From a virus: a stretch of DNA of 31,937 nt. A model generated the notes under the pieces. It was not told where the DNA came from and made no database searches. It saw nothing but the letters and a program-made list of their open reading frames with translations. The DNA is taken from the IMG/VR virus record IMGVR_UViG_3300042445_000512, positions 1-31,937 of that record. One strand, written 5' to 3'. Within the stretch, counting starts at the first letter, position 1. Every line of letters begins with the position of its first letter. The position numbers and the translations under genes are program-made. This document shows positions 17,020 through 24,643 of this stretch, piece after piece.

Positions 17020-17566
17020 TGTCAGTTTGCCAACTCACCGCTACGTCTTTGTCGTTCCGAGCTTCGTCCTGCGTGACCCGCTGCGGACGGCGCTGATCCC
17101 TGCCATGTGGGTGGGAGTGAGTGTCACACCGGGTCGGGCGTTGGGCTGTCATGTGTTGCTGGAAAATGGCGCGCTGGTGGTGGATGTCCCCCTCCATGCC
17201 TTGCGGGGGGCGATGGTCGAGTACGCCCCGCTTGCTCTGCCCGAGTTAGTGTCGTGGGATTGCTTCGGCTGGTCCGCTGAAGCGTGGCAACCCGAAGCCA
17301 TCTCTGGCCTGTCATGCGCCATTCTGAGCGAGAATCACAAGGATGTGCTAGGGAAGGGCACCATCTGGTTTGCCATCGACCACATGGGCGACGGCTACTC
17401 TATGACGCCTGAGCAGCACAAGCACTTGTGGATCGTGGAGAGAGAAGCGGATCGGGCGTTGATGCTCCTCCCGCAAGACCGCGTGTTGATCGAAGACTCA
17501 AGCTTCACCCACATCGACGGCATCCCGCCGATCAAGCGGCAGTCGCAAATCTGGTACGCCGAGTGA
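17009..17566 (+). CDS. Conserved-looking phage hypothetical protein (185 aa)
   Basis: The ATG at 17009 follows CAGGAGGGACTC and overlaps the previous gene by 11 bases. The protein is beta-rich at first (residues about 10-65) and then has VSWDCFGWSAEAWQPEAISG, GTIWFAIDHMGDG and DDSSFTHIDG-like stretches. The pattern of a WDCFG phrase, an FxID strand and a C-terminal acidic segment resembles small phage proteins I have seen next to replication genes, but I cannot name the family. Its GTGA junction with the primase-helicase suggests the two are co-translated and may work together. Confidence 0.7.
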   Translation: MSHNVSLPTHRYVFVVPSFVLRDPLRTALIPAMWVGVSVTPGRALGCHVLLENGALVVDVPLHALRGAMVEYAPLALPELVSWDCFGWSAEAWQPEAISGLSCAILSENHKDVLGKGTIWFAIDHMGDGYSMTPEQHKHLWIVEREADRALMLLPQDRVLIEDSSFTHIDGIPPIKRQSQIWYAE

Positions 17567-19311
17567 ACACCCTCGACGCGCACGGCCTTGTCAAGTCAGC
17601 CCTCCTGCGTGGTGGGCATGGGGCCAAGAAATCAGGCAAGGCTATCGCCTTCCGCTGTATGCGGCACAACGACAGCACCTCGTCGGCGTGGCTGGGCGAT
17701 CATGCGTGGGGCTGTGCCGCCTGTGGATTCACCGAGCCACTAGCAACGCTGGCTGATGTGTTGGGAATCACCCTGCCTGATGAAGCGAAGGCGTCGAGTG
17801 GGCTGACGTTGCAGGAGTACGCCGAGCGGAAGGGGCTGTCGCTGGCAGGGCTGGCAAAGGCTGGCGTTGAGGAACGGGTGGGCAAGTTTGGCGATGCGAT
17901 TGTTGCCATGCCGTACCGTCGTGCTGACGGCACCGTCATCCGTACCAAGTGCCGCACCCGCAAGGGCACCTTCTGGGACAGAGACGGAGAGGGTACCCCA
18001 CTGTACGGGCAGGACGTACTGGCAAAATCAATTGGCCCTGTGGTAATTGTCGAGGGCGAGAGTGATTGCCATGCGGGCTGGCAACGTGGTTTGACAGTGG
18101 TGGGCTTGCCGGGGGCTTCGCAGTGGAAGCCCGAGTATGCCGTGCTGTTGTCAGGCCGTGAGGTCATCGTGTGGCAGGAGCCTGACGAAGGGGGAGCGAC
18201 GATGGTCGCGGCCATCTCTCCCTCGTTGCCCAAGGCCCGTATCCTGCGGGATGTGAAGCACCACGGTCAGCCGATGAAAGACCTGTGTGATTTGCACCAG
18301 TCGGTGCAGTCACACGGCGATGACTGGGCAACGGTGTGGCAGGGGATCATCAGCACCACGACACCCATTGGCGCAGAGCCGCCAGCCGTGGCGTTTGATA
18401 GCATCACGGGCGACACGCTTGACCAGATGTTGACCGAGAAGCTGGCTCCGGTGGATGCCGTGCCAACGCCGTTGGATGCGTGGAACCGTGTGTGTGGGTC
18501 CAGCGGTGGTGGTGTGGGCTTGGCAAAGAGTTGGCTGATTACGGTGGGTGCCAACACGGGCACGGGCAAGAGTCTGATCGGCATTAACCTTGCCGCCCGT
18601 GCCATCGAACACGGGGAGACGGTGTGCTTCGTGTCGCTGGAGATGGGCCGAAGTGAGTTGGCAACACGGCTGCTGTCGGTTGTCAGCAACGAAAGCGTGG
18701 TGCTGCTAGAGCAGGGGCCGATGTTCGATCAAGCGGTGTACACCCGAGCGGCACGGATGCTGAACGAAACCCGAGAGAGGACGGGCGGTCATGTGTTAGT
18801 CAACCGTCGTCCGCTGTCGAAGATGTCTGATGTGTCGGCCTGTATTCGGCATCATGCCGAGGTCAGCGGCAGCAAGTATTTTATCATGGACTACATCCAA
18901 CTTGCCAGCGTCAGCAACATGAACAACATCCATGACCGCATCGAAGCTGTCTCGCATGAACTCCGTGAGTTGGCGCAGACGTTGAATGTCCGCATGGTCA
19001 CGCTGTCTCAGTTCAACCGACAGACCAGCGCCAACAGAGCAGAGCGGCCAATCAGTCAGGGCTTGATGGGTGGCAGCGCCATTGAGAATGACTCACACCA
19101 AGTACTGCTGTTCGATCACAGCCGCTTCACGCGGAGTGGGAATCTTGCGGACACTTGGTTGATCGTGGATAAGAACCGCATCGGTGGGGCGACAGACATC
19201 CCCGTGCAATGGGACTTTCGTACCCTACGATTGACACAGCGGGTGGCTAGTATCAAGGAGCAGGAAGAGAAGCATGGCCCGATGATCCCTAAGTGGAGGG
19301 AGAGGAATTGA
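17563..19311 (+). CDS. Bifunctional primase-helicase (zinc, TOPRIM and DnaB-like domains)
   Basis: The GTG at 17563 overlaps the preceding TGA and places the zinc motif near the N-terminus, so it is preferred to upstream starts. Order of domains in 582 residues: a CHC2-like zinc finger with C32, H35, C51 and C54; an intervening region with a basic segment; a TOPRIM domain with EGESD (164-168) and later QEPDEGG; then an SF4 helicase with Walker A GANTGTGKS (329-337), Walker B FIMDYIQ around D443, and LSQFNRQ. This is the T7 gp4/Twinkle architecture: it unwinds the fork 5'-3' and can lay primers. No DNA polymerase is in the window. Confidence 0.93.
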   Translation: MNTLDAHGLVKSALLRGGHGAKKSGKAIAFRCMRHNDSTSSAWLGDHAWGCAACGFTEPLATLADVLGITLPDEAKASSGLTLQEYAERKGLSLAGLAKAGVEERVGKFGDAIVAMPYRRADGTVIRTKCRTRKGTFWDRDGEGTPLYGQDVLAKSIGPVVIVEGESDCHAGWQRGLTVVGLPGASQWKPEYAVLLSGREVIVWQEPDEGGATMVAAISPSLPKARILRDVKHHGQPMKDLCDLHQSVQSHGDDWATVWQGIISTTTPIGAEPPAVAFDSITGDTLDQMLTEKLAPVDAVPTPLDAWNRVCGSSGGGVGLAKSWLITVGANTGTGKSLIGINLAARAIEHGETVCFVSLEMGRSELATRLLSVVSNESVVLLEQGPMFDQAVYTRAARMLNETRERTGGHVLVNRRPLSKMSDVSACIRHHAEVSGSKYFIMDYIQLASVSNMNNIHDRIEAVSHELRELAQTLNVRMVTLSQFNRQTSANRAERPISQGLMGGSAIENDSHQVLLFDHSRFTRSGNLADTWLIVDKNRIGGATDIPVQWDFRTLRLTQRVASIKEQEEKHGPMIPKWRERN

Positions 19312-19748
19312 TCCTGACATTCATCATCCCGTGGGTCGCCCTCTGCTCTGACAACCGCAAGTTCAAGTACCGCTACATCCTGTCCGATCAGTACCGTGAA
19401 GCGAAGGTGTTGATCGGAGCTATCGCCAAAGCTGCTGCCAAAAAAAACAACTGGGTTATCCCGACGTGCGACGTGGGATTGCACGTTGTTGTTCGTGAGC
19501 CTGACAAACGACGACGTGATCTCAACTTCAGCAAGTGTGCCAAGGACGGGATCACGCATGGTGCAGGCGTGTGGGTGGATGACAGTCAAGTACGGGAAGA
19601 ACACTGGAAGTTTATTCGATCAGACAAAGTATCTGCTGGGGCAACGCTCACTATCTGGAGGCTCGATGATGTGGACTTTCTGGGGCATGATTGTGATTGC
19701 TGTGGTGGCGATAGGACGTGGCGTGTACTGGGGCAAGACAACAAGTAA
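19308..19748 (+). CDS. RusA-like Holliday junction resolvase
   Basis: The product (146 residues from the TTG at 19308, overlapping the primase-helicase stop; a GTG or ATG choice is not better supported) carries REPDKRRRDLNFSKCAKDG and GVWVDDSQV. These align with the RusA catalytic region: D71, K76 and D91-D92 are present, but the DLDN of E. coli RusA is one residue shorter here, so one of the usual acidic residues appears to be missing. RusA-type enzymes cut four-way junctions, which removes branches before packaging. The last ~27 residues contain a cluster of cysteines (CDCC) and share their DNA with another small gene. Activity should not be assumed. Confidence 0.75.
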   Translation: MILTFIIPWVALCSDNRKFKYRYILSDQYREAKVLIGAIAKAAAKKNNWVIPTCDVGLHVVVREPDKRRRDLNFSKCAKDGITHGAGVWVDDSQVREEHWKFIRSDKVSAGATLTIWRLDDVDFLGHDCDCCGGDRTWRVLGQDNK

Positions 19749-19761
19749 GGAGGAGCGGTGA
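19666..19761 (+). CDS. Tiny membrane peptide overlapping the resolvase gene
   Basis: A 31-residue frame begins MMWTFWGMIVIAVVAIGRGV and ends with KTTSKEER. Residues 3-22 are a single hydrophobic span with a basic tail outside. TCTGGAGGCTCG just before the ATG is a strong ribosome binding site inside the resolvase gene. The frame differs from that of the resolvase, with which it shares 83 bases. The stop overlaps the next start (GGTGA). A phage membrane or antiholin-like function is possible, but only the topology is supported. Confidence 0.6.
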   Translation: MMWTFWGMIVIAVVAIGRGVYWGKTTSKEER

Positions 19762-19934
19762 GTTACGATGACTGGGACATCCGCACTGAGGACGATGGGC
19801 TGGACTACGAGAGGGCGTATGATGCTGCTGTCAAACGTCATGCCAAGGCGCAAGCATCCGAGGACCGGGACACCGGGGAGCAGCTTGATCCGCCAAACTT
19901 TGACAACGATGACAACGAAGAGGAGGAGGCATGA
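19758..19934 (+). CDS. Small acidic protein (58 aa)
   Basis: A GTG start at 19758 follows AAGGAGGAGC, one of the strongest ribosome binding sites in the window. The product is very acidic: it starts MSYDDWDIRTEDDGLDYERA and ends in DNDDNEEEEA. Such small acidic phage proteins are sometimes DNA mimics or host-enzyme inhibitors, but nothing here shows a target. The ATGA at its end joins it to the next small gene. Confidence 0.68.
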   Translation: MSYDDWDIRTEDDGLDYERAYDAAVKRHAKAQASEDRDTGEQLDPPNFDNDDNEEEEA

Positions 19935-20047
19935 CTATCCCTACCCCGTACCTCTGGCCGCTGGGGTGCCTTGCGATGATCGGGCTGGTTCATGCCGTGT
20001 TTGCCATCGAAGAGGTAGTACACAAAATCATGCAACGATTCCGATGA
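19931..20047 (+). CDS. Small membrane protein (38 aa)
   Basis: The frame begins at the ATGA junction with the acidic gene, after GAAGAGGAGG. The product starts MTIPTPYLWPLGCLAMIGLV; residues about 7-27 are hydrophobic, followed by EEVV and a basic tail (MQRFR). A single-span peptide is likely. The overlap on both sides (ATGA twice) supports translation. Confidence 0.6.
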   Translation: MTIPTPYLWPLGCLAMIGLVHAVFAIEEVVHKIMQRFR

Positions 20048-20250
20048 CCCCCGCTCAACTCCGCAAGCACGTCCGCACCCTCGCGCAACACGCCGAGACG
20101 ATTGCCGTTCGGTGTCGGGCGATAGAAGAAGCACTGACCAAGGGCGAGATGTTCGGAGTGCCCGTGTCAGCAAAAAAGATCGACGCGAATATCAAAGACA
20201 TCGAAACACGATTCACACAAGCCGCCGCCTTAATCGGGATCAAGCCATGA
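20044..20250 (+). CDS. Small helical hypothetical protein (68 aa)
   Basis: The ATG at 20044 overlaps the stop of the 38-residue gene. The product begins MTPAQLRKHVRTLAQHAETI and is predicted to be two or three amphipathic helices, with KKIDANIKDIETRFTQAAALI near the C-terminus. It resembles small phage proteins that oligomerise, but no family is recognised. It overlaps the next gene by four bases (ATGA). Confidence 0.65.
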   Translation: MTPAQLRKHVRTLAQHAETIAVRCRAIEEALTKGEMFGVPVSAKKIDANIKDIETRFTQAAALIGIKP

Positions 20251-20528
20251 CTAGACTGTACCTGACTCACAACGACCGCTACCGTGTACGGCTGACAAAC
20301 GGGGACACTGTATCGTGTCGATGGGATGACAGTACCCTGCGGTTTGCTGTCAAAGGGATGCGGGGGGATCGGATCATCGTCACCGATTCGATCACCGCTG
20401 TCTCGCCTTTGAGCAGCCGCACGATTGTCTGGACTCCGCTGGATGATTGCTTCCGTGATATGCACAAGGGCAAGCAACGAAAGGAACGAACAGACAGTGG
20501 CTCTGCATGGGTGCATCCCTACAAGTAA
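20247..20528 (+). CDS. Small hypothetical protein, last gene of the replication operon
   Basis: The product has 93 residues. Residues 1-65 have alternating strands (YRVRLTNGDTVSCRWDD, then GDRIIVTDSITAV), suggesting a small beta-barrel, and the C-terminus is basic (HKGKQRKERTD). A nucleic-acid-binding role would fit, but no family is recognised. It ends seven bases before a terminator hairpin and is the last gene on this strand before the minus-strand operon. Confidence 0.68.
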   Translation: MTRLYLTHNDRYRVRLTNGDTVSCRWDDSTLRFAVKGMRGDRIIVTDSITAVSPLSSRTIVWTPLDDCFRDMHKGKQRKERTDSGSAWVHPYK

Positions 20529-20534
20529 AACAAA

Positions 20535-20570
20535 AAGCCCCCCGACACGCGAGTGTCAGGGGGTTTCTGT
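20535..20570. terminator. Bidirectional terminator between convergent operons
   Basis: CCCCCCGACAC and GTGTCAGGGGG form a hairpin with one mismatch and a GCGA loop. On the plus strand TTTCTGTTT follows; on the minus strand CTTTTTGTTTTA follows, which is a better uridine tract. It lies between the end of the plus-strand replication operon and the end of the minus-strand operon. Confidence 0.85.
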
Positions 20571-20654
20571 TTACCACACCTCGGAGAGTCCGAGAACATC
20601 CCCGCCAAGAGATGTCTACCTACAATCTACGGCAAGGAACCAACAGCAGCAAGA

Positions 20655-20756
20655 CTACATCCCCATTCCCTCTGCCACACCAACGGCGAGCCAGAGGAAG
20701 AGGAGGAGGAGGGGAGCCAGTGCAGGGTGGCGGTCGAGGAAGGAGGGGCGGTTCAT
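20655..20756 (-). CDS. Possible tiny membrane peptide (33 aa)
   Basis: A short minus-strand frame begins 12 bases beyond the stop of the 72-residue gene. The product starts MNRPSFLDRHPALAPLLLLF and continues as LWLAVGVAEGMGM, a single hydrophobic span. No good ribosome binding site precedes it, so expression would depend on coupling to the gene upstream. The GC-rich CTC/CTG codons could also make such a stretch by chance. Confidence 0.35.
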   Translation of the reverse strand: MNRPSFLDRHPALAPLLLLFLWLAVGVAEGMGM

Positions 20757-20767
20757 CGGGGAGTGTC

Positions 20768-20986
20768 TCAGCGTGAAGTGTTTTGCCATGCCGTGAGGAC
20801 CACGGCGCGGGACCGAACATCTACGACCGAAATGTCCGTAAGTTCGGGGCGATTTTGTAAGGCCACATAGGCTACCTCCCGTGCGAAGTCAAGCGAGCGG
20901 AACGCATGGCCGTCGAGGATGCCATCGGCGAGAGACTCCATGTCTTCGGCGATGTAGTGTCCGGTGTTGGCCTTGAGTTGGTACAT
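20768..20986 (-). CDS. Small hypothetical protein (72 aa) in the minus-strand operon
   Basis: The product starts MYQLKANTGHYIAEDMESLA and continues with LDFAREVAYVALQNRPELTDISVVDVRSR. It looks like a compact alpha/beta protein, with a helix around residues 30-45 and a final strand. The start lies two bases after the stop of the gene upstream, as expected in one transcript. No family is recognised. The gene follows the AAA+/VWA pair, but a shared function is only suggested by position. Confidence 0.65.
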   Translation of the reverse strand: MYQLKANTGHYIAEDMESLADGILDGHAFRSLDFAREVAYVALQNRPELTDISVVDVRSRAVVLTAWQNTSR

Positions 20987-20988
20987 GG

Positions 20989-21180
20989 TCAGTTCTCCAG
21001 AGCGGTGAGAGCGGTGAGATACTCGGCGGCTTCTGCACGGCCAGCCTTTGTGGTTTTCTTTGCCATCGTGGCACGGTAACGCAGCGTCTCAGTGACAAAC
21101 TCTGCGAGGTCATACGGCAGACGGTGAACGATGTCGGCGGGGATGGTGTGCAGTTCCCAGCGAGCGGGGCGGCGGGGCAT
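20989..21180 (-). CDS. Small hypothetical protein (63 aa) in the minus-strand operon
   Basis: The ATG at 21180 is preferred because GGAGG lies eight to nine bases upstream; a TTG at 21186 would add two residues. The product starts MPRRPARWELHTIPADIVHR and then has PYDLAEFVTETLRYRATMAKKTTKAGRAE, which is strongly helical and basic in the middle. It is not recognised. The upstream gene ends two bases before the chosen ATG. Confidence 0.65.
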   Translation of the reverse strand: MPRRPARWELHTIPADIVHRLPYDLAEFVTETLRYRATMAKKTTKAGRAEAAEYLTALTALEN

Positions 21181-21182
21181 GG

Positions 21183-21347
21183 TCAAAACCCTCCGGTGAA
21201 AACGACATGGACGATGTGGGTGGCGTTGCCCGTGATGTCGGTGGCGTTCGCCGTGAAGGCGACACCTTCACGAACGAGAGCGGCGAGCATCTGAGCGGTA
21301 GCGGTGCGCTGCTCTTCGGTGCGAGCGGGAAGCGTGAGCGTGGACAT
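21183..21347 (-). CDS. Small hypothetical protein (54 aa) in the minus-strand operon
   Basis: The frame is open further upstream, but the ATG at 21347 is chosen because ACCGGAGAACACATC provides a ribosome binding site at the right distance. The product begins MSTLTLPARTEEQRTATAQM and ends in a beta-like segment, NATHIVHVVFTGGF. It is separated from the VWA gene by 55 bases without a terminator, so it is in the same transcript. No function is visible. Confidence 0.6.
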   Translation of the reverse strand: MSTLTLPARTEEQRTATAQMLAALVREGVAFTANATDITGNATHIVHVVFTGGF

Positions 21348-21402
21348 GATGTGTTCTCCGGTGTCGGTGGTGGGGGCGACGGTGTGCCGCCCCCGTTGGT
21401 GA

Positions 21403-22992
21403 CTACTTCTCTGCGATTCGGTTGGCAGTGTAGGCGATGATCTTGTTTGCCAAGTCAAGTCCAGTCGAGCCGATGATCGACCGCCCGAAGTGTTCTTTCA
21501 TGTCCTTGGTCCTACCTTCCCGCCATCCCGTGCTGGCCGTTGTCGGCAGCACCAGCGCACCGATCAAGTCCACACCCCGCGCTCTCCACATTCCCGCATC
21601 GACCGAGCCATCGGTCAGCATCCCATCGGTGTAGACGATGACCACATCGGCGGCGATCAAAATATCTTTGAGTGCGTCGAGTGTGACAGCTATGCTCTCT
21701 GATTCCTTGTTCGCTTCCAGTGCCGAGATCATCGTGTCCGGTGCAGTCGGCGGCAGGTAAGCGTGTTCGCCTTGTCCAGTCAGCCACACTGAGCCAGTGA
21801 TGTCACCGTTGCGGAGGAGGCGAGCCATTGCTGCCAACATCGTGCGACCGTGTTCGTTGAAGTCGCCGCCCATTGACCCGCTCATGTCCATGACCATGAC
21901 AAGAGAGGGAGCCGTGCCCGTGTCGCCGCTGGTGGTGAAGGGGCGGTCGTTGCCGCTGGCTGCGTTGCCAATGTGCAACCGAGAGCCGTTGTTGGACTGT
22001 TGCTGATCGTTCTGATTTGAGCCAGCGATCAGCGTCTCACCGAGCCGTGCCGCCAACTTGTCAGCGGCTGGCTTGTCCACCGCGATGGGCGAGCGGTATC
22101 CGCTGACAAACGTAGTCCATGATGTCTGCTTGGTCGTCGTTGTCGGCGTCCCAACGGGGCTGATCTCTTCGCCTTGATCGTTGATGGCAACACCGTGATC
22201 CCGTTCGGCTGACGGGGCATCGGGGCGGTCCACTATCGGGCCAGACCCCTTGGCTGATCCATCCGAGTCCTCACCGATGTCATCGTGGATGTGGCCCTTG
22301 TCGGTCAAGTCTTCCGGTGCCGTCGTCGCCTCTTCGCCCCAGTGCTTCGCCCATTCAATCGCCAACTCAACAACCGCCCATGAATCGGGAGCGGCAACAA
22401 CTCGGTCATAAAAACTTTCCACCGCTTCCCGCTCCGGTGCCGTGCCGCCAGTCCAGTTCTGCCCGTAGTAGTGGGCACCGCCCGACATCTTCGCATTGAG
22501 AAGAGCATGGAGTGGTGACGTAGCGAATTTCTTGGTGATCCATGAACCCCATTCAAAGCTGTCTCCCTCAACCGCTATCGCCTTCGCTTCGATGCGGCAA
22601 TCTTCCATGACGTTGAACACGGCGAACGGGGCGTTGCCAGCACGACACGCCTTGGCAAGTGCGTTGACATCCCGCACCGTCACCAGTCCATGCCACCGTT
22701 CGTGCCGCAACACAGTTGCCGCAAACTTCGCCGCCCGTTTGTCGTTGCCTTTCATCGTGACGGCTTTGACTACGTCGATCTGTGTGTGAAAGCGGTCACC
22801 GAGTCGGACGAAGTGGGTGTCGGCATCGAAGCGCCAGTCGCCAGTCGGTCCACCAGCCAACACCGTGCCGTCCACCGCCATGCCCGTCATCGTGCCAAGC
22901 ATTGTCAGTTGCCCAGTCTTGCGGGTCGCTGACTTCATGGCGCGCTTTGCCAGCCGTTCGCCCGTCGAGAGAAACGTGATTGTGTGTGCCAT
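21403..22992 (-). CDS. HExxH metallopeptidase-like protein with C-terminal VWA domain
   Basis: The 529-residue protein joins two domains. Residues about 85-140 contain HERWH (97-101) followed by NVMEDCRIE (127-135), the arrangement of a gluzincin-like zinc site in which the later E or D completes the centre. A polar, low-complexity linker spans about 225-360. The C-terminal von Willebrand A domain has VMVMDMSGSMGG, giving a complete MIDAS start (D369, S371, S373), and VYTDGMLTDG near D456. Proteins of this design, including CobT-like ones, act with MoxR/CobS-type AAA+ ATPases; one is encoded immediately upstream with a one-base overlap (TAATG). The substrate is unknown. Confidence 0.85.
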   Translation of the reverse strand: MAHTITFLSTGERLAKRAMKSATRKTGQLTMLGTMTGMAVDGTVLAGGPTGDWRFDADTHFVRLGDRFHTQIDVVKAVTMKGNDKRAAKFAATVLRHERWHGLVTVRDVNALAKACRAGNAPFAVFNVMEDCRIEAKAIAVEGDSFEWGSWITKKFATSPLHALLNAKMSGGAHYYGQNWTGGTAPEREAVESFYDRVVAAPDSWAVVELAIEWAKHWGEEATTAPEDLTDKGHIHDDIGEDSDGSAKGSGPIVDRPDAPSAERDHGVAINDQGEEISPVGTPTTTTKQTSWTTFVSGYRSPIAVDKPAADKLAARLGETLIAGSNQNDQQQSNNGSRLHIGNAASGNDRPFTTSGDTGTAPSLVMVMDMSGSMGGDFNEHGRTMLAAMARLLRNGDITGSVWLTGQGEHAYLPPTAPDTMISALEANKESESIAVTLDALKDILIAADVVIVYTDGMLTDGSVDAGMWRARGVDLIGALVLPTTASTGWREGRTKDMKEHFGRSIIGSTGLDLANKIIAYTANRIAEK

Positions 22993-24485
22993 TATTTGAC
23001 TCCGAGAGAGAGGCGAACGAGGGAAACGGCGGTGAAGGAAGCGGGATCAGTTTCGCCACTGTCCACACCCCATGCCGCACACCGATCCGCAACGGTGGCG
23101 GCAATGTGCTGGCACACGGCGTCGGCAGTCACGGCACCACGGCGAGACACGAACTCAGCGGCGTTCTCCAGTGCCCGAAAGCTCAGGGGATATTTCAGCG
23201 AGCCATCGGCAACGGCGGCACGGGACGTTACCACGGCGGCGGTGAAGCGGGTTGCCAAGACATCGGGATCAGTGACGGCGTAGTGGGCGGCGAATGACAA
23301 CGTGGTCGCCTTCACCGAGTCCGCATCGAACGGCAAGCGGTGGTGTTCCCAGCGGTCCCAGAACGCTTGATCCGGTGACTTGGCACCAAGGTTGGTGGCG
23401 GCTGCCAAGTGCAGGTTAGCGGCGAGACATTCGATGACTTCCAGCGAGCCATCGGCCATGACACGGCGAGTGCGGAGGCGGTACACCTTCCCTCTTGGCG
23501 TCTTGACTCCGGTCAAGAAGGTCAAGAGCCAGTCCATCGGGCGCTTGCCGAGCCGAAACACTTCGTCCAGCAAGAGGAGGACCGTCTTGCCTTCCGATGC
23601 CGCCCGAACGGCTTGCGTCAGTACTCCGTCGAACACCACGAACCCGCCTTTGCCGTCCGGTGCAGCCGAGCCAAGCAACGTGCTGATTTCGTCGATGTCA
23701 TCGGTGCAGCCATGCTCCATGTAGCTGTCGTAGCTGGTGCCCAACTGGCGAAAGGCAAACGTCTTGCCGATAGACGGCGGGGCGGCGAGACAGATCAGCG
23801 ACGGCGTTGGAAGGCCAGCTTGGTAATAATTCGCCAAGAAATCCACGATGGGGTTCTTGGAAGCGGCAGCGGCGACCATGACTTTGCCTCTGACAATCGG
23901 ATCAGACTTCATCCGAGCGAGGATGTCCATGACGGGCTGCATGGCTTCCCGAAATGGGTCTAGCTGGTCCTTCACGGCTCGCTTCAAGGCTTCTTCGTCC
24001 ATCGGAGCGGCACCACCACCGATCAGCTTGCGGATGGCATCAAGAGCGGCATCGGCATCGGTGGCAACCGGAGCGGGAGCGGCAACGGGAGCGGGAGCGG
24101 GAGCGGCTGACTTGCCAGCTTTGAGCGAGTCGTTTTCGCCAATCATCGGCGGGGCACCACGGCTGGTCACGAAGTTGGCAGCATGGAGACCCGTGAATAT
24201 GGCAGAGACGATGGTGCCGCGAGACTCCCAGAGAAACAGCGCGTCAACGTGGTAGTCGTCAATCATGGCGGTCACAATCCCCCAGACACCGGAGTGAATC
24301 GGGGTGTCGTGTGCCGCCTTGTACGGCACGACGGCGGCGGGGTTGCCCTTCCAGCCAGCGGTGGCGGCATCGGCTCCACTAGATGGGAGGATTCCGTAGG
24401 CTCCGAGGAAGTCAGCTTTGAGACGGCGACCGACATAGAACGTCTTGGTGTCGGTGTACTTTTCCAACGAAAGCGGCTTTGGCAT
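22992..24485 (-). CDS. MoxR/CobS-type AAA+ ATPase
   Basis: The protein has 497 residues. The AAA+ core lies at about 210-400, with Walker A APPSIGKT (235-242), Walker B VLLLLDEVFR around D307-E308, sensor-1 asparagine N365 in LAAATNLG, and a likely arginine finger R378 in FWDRWEHH. The N-terminal ~115 residues are a separate domain (it begins MPKPLSLEKYTDTKTFYVGR), followed by an Ala/Pro linker and a helical stretch. Such ATPases remodel a partner through a VWA protein; that partner is the next gene. AAGGAAAAGATC precedes the start. It heads the only minus-strand operon and has a long structured leader. Cobalamin synthesis is not implied. Confidence 0.88.
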   Translation of the reverse strand: MPKPLSLEKYTDTKTFYVGRRLKADFLGAYGILPSSGADAATAGWKGNPAAVVPYKAAHDTPIHSGVWGIVTAMIDDYHVDALFLWESRGTIVSAIFTGLHAANFVTSRGAPPMIGENDSLKAGKSAAPAPAPVAAPAPVATDADAALDAIRKLIGGGAAPMDEEALKRAVKDQLDPFREAMQPVMDILARMKSDPIVRGKVMVAAAASKNPIVDFLANYYQAGLPTPSLICLAAPPSIGKTFAFRQLGTSYDSYMEHGCTDDIDEISTLLGSAAPDGKGGFVVFDGVLTQAVRAASEGKTVLLLLDEVFRLGKRPMDWLLTFLTGVKTPRGKVYRLRTRRVMADGSLEVIECLAANLHLAAATNLGAKSPDQAFWDRWEHHRLPFDADSVKATTLSFAAHYAVTDPDVLATRFTAAVVTSRAAVADGSLKYPLSFRALENAAEFVSRRGAVTADAVCQHIAATVADRCAAWGVDSGETDPASFTAVSLVRLSLGVK

Positions 24486-24514
24486 GATCTTTTCCTTGGC
24501 GGGAATGTGGGGTT

Positions 24515-24643
24515 CTGACTGTCCTCGTCAGTCGCCGCACAACGGCGAGAGGGCAGCGGGATTGCTGCCTTTCGGACTCGTTCGCTCTGTGTCAGAGAGT
24601 GAACGGCACCGGACGCCGTAGGGGTTAGTTCCGAGTTTTCGGA
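24515..24643. repeat. Cluster of tandem hairpins in the leader of the minus-strand operon
   Basis: Successive inverted repeats are CTGAC/GTCAG (24515-24531), TCGCCG/CGGCGA (24532-24548), GGCAGC/GCTGCC (24552-24569), CGTTCGCTCT/AGAGTGAACG (24579-24605, ten pairs with one G-T), ACGGC/GCCGT (about 24603-24619) and CCGA/TCGG (24631-24642). The fourth is the longest and has a seven-base loop. None is followed by a clear uridine tract on either strand, so they do not look like ordinary terminators. Confidence 0.75.

Noticed and set aside
20612-20776. Plus-strand 55-aa Arg/Gly-rich frame beginning MSTYNLRQGTN
   Set aside because: It follows the terminator, has no ribosome binding site, and its RGG-like repeats come from a GGA/GGG-rich stretch. 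The minus strand has a more plausible small gene here.
21403-24485. Cobalamin biosynthesis (cobalt chelatase CobS/CobT) as the function
   Set aside because: Only two of three chelatase subunits have counterparts, no CobN or other cobalamin gene is present, and the VWA protein has an HExxH region. The resemblance is better read as the general MoxR-VWA partnership.
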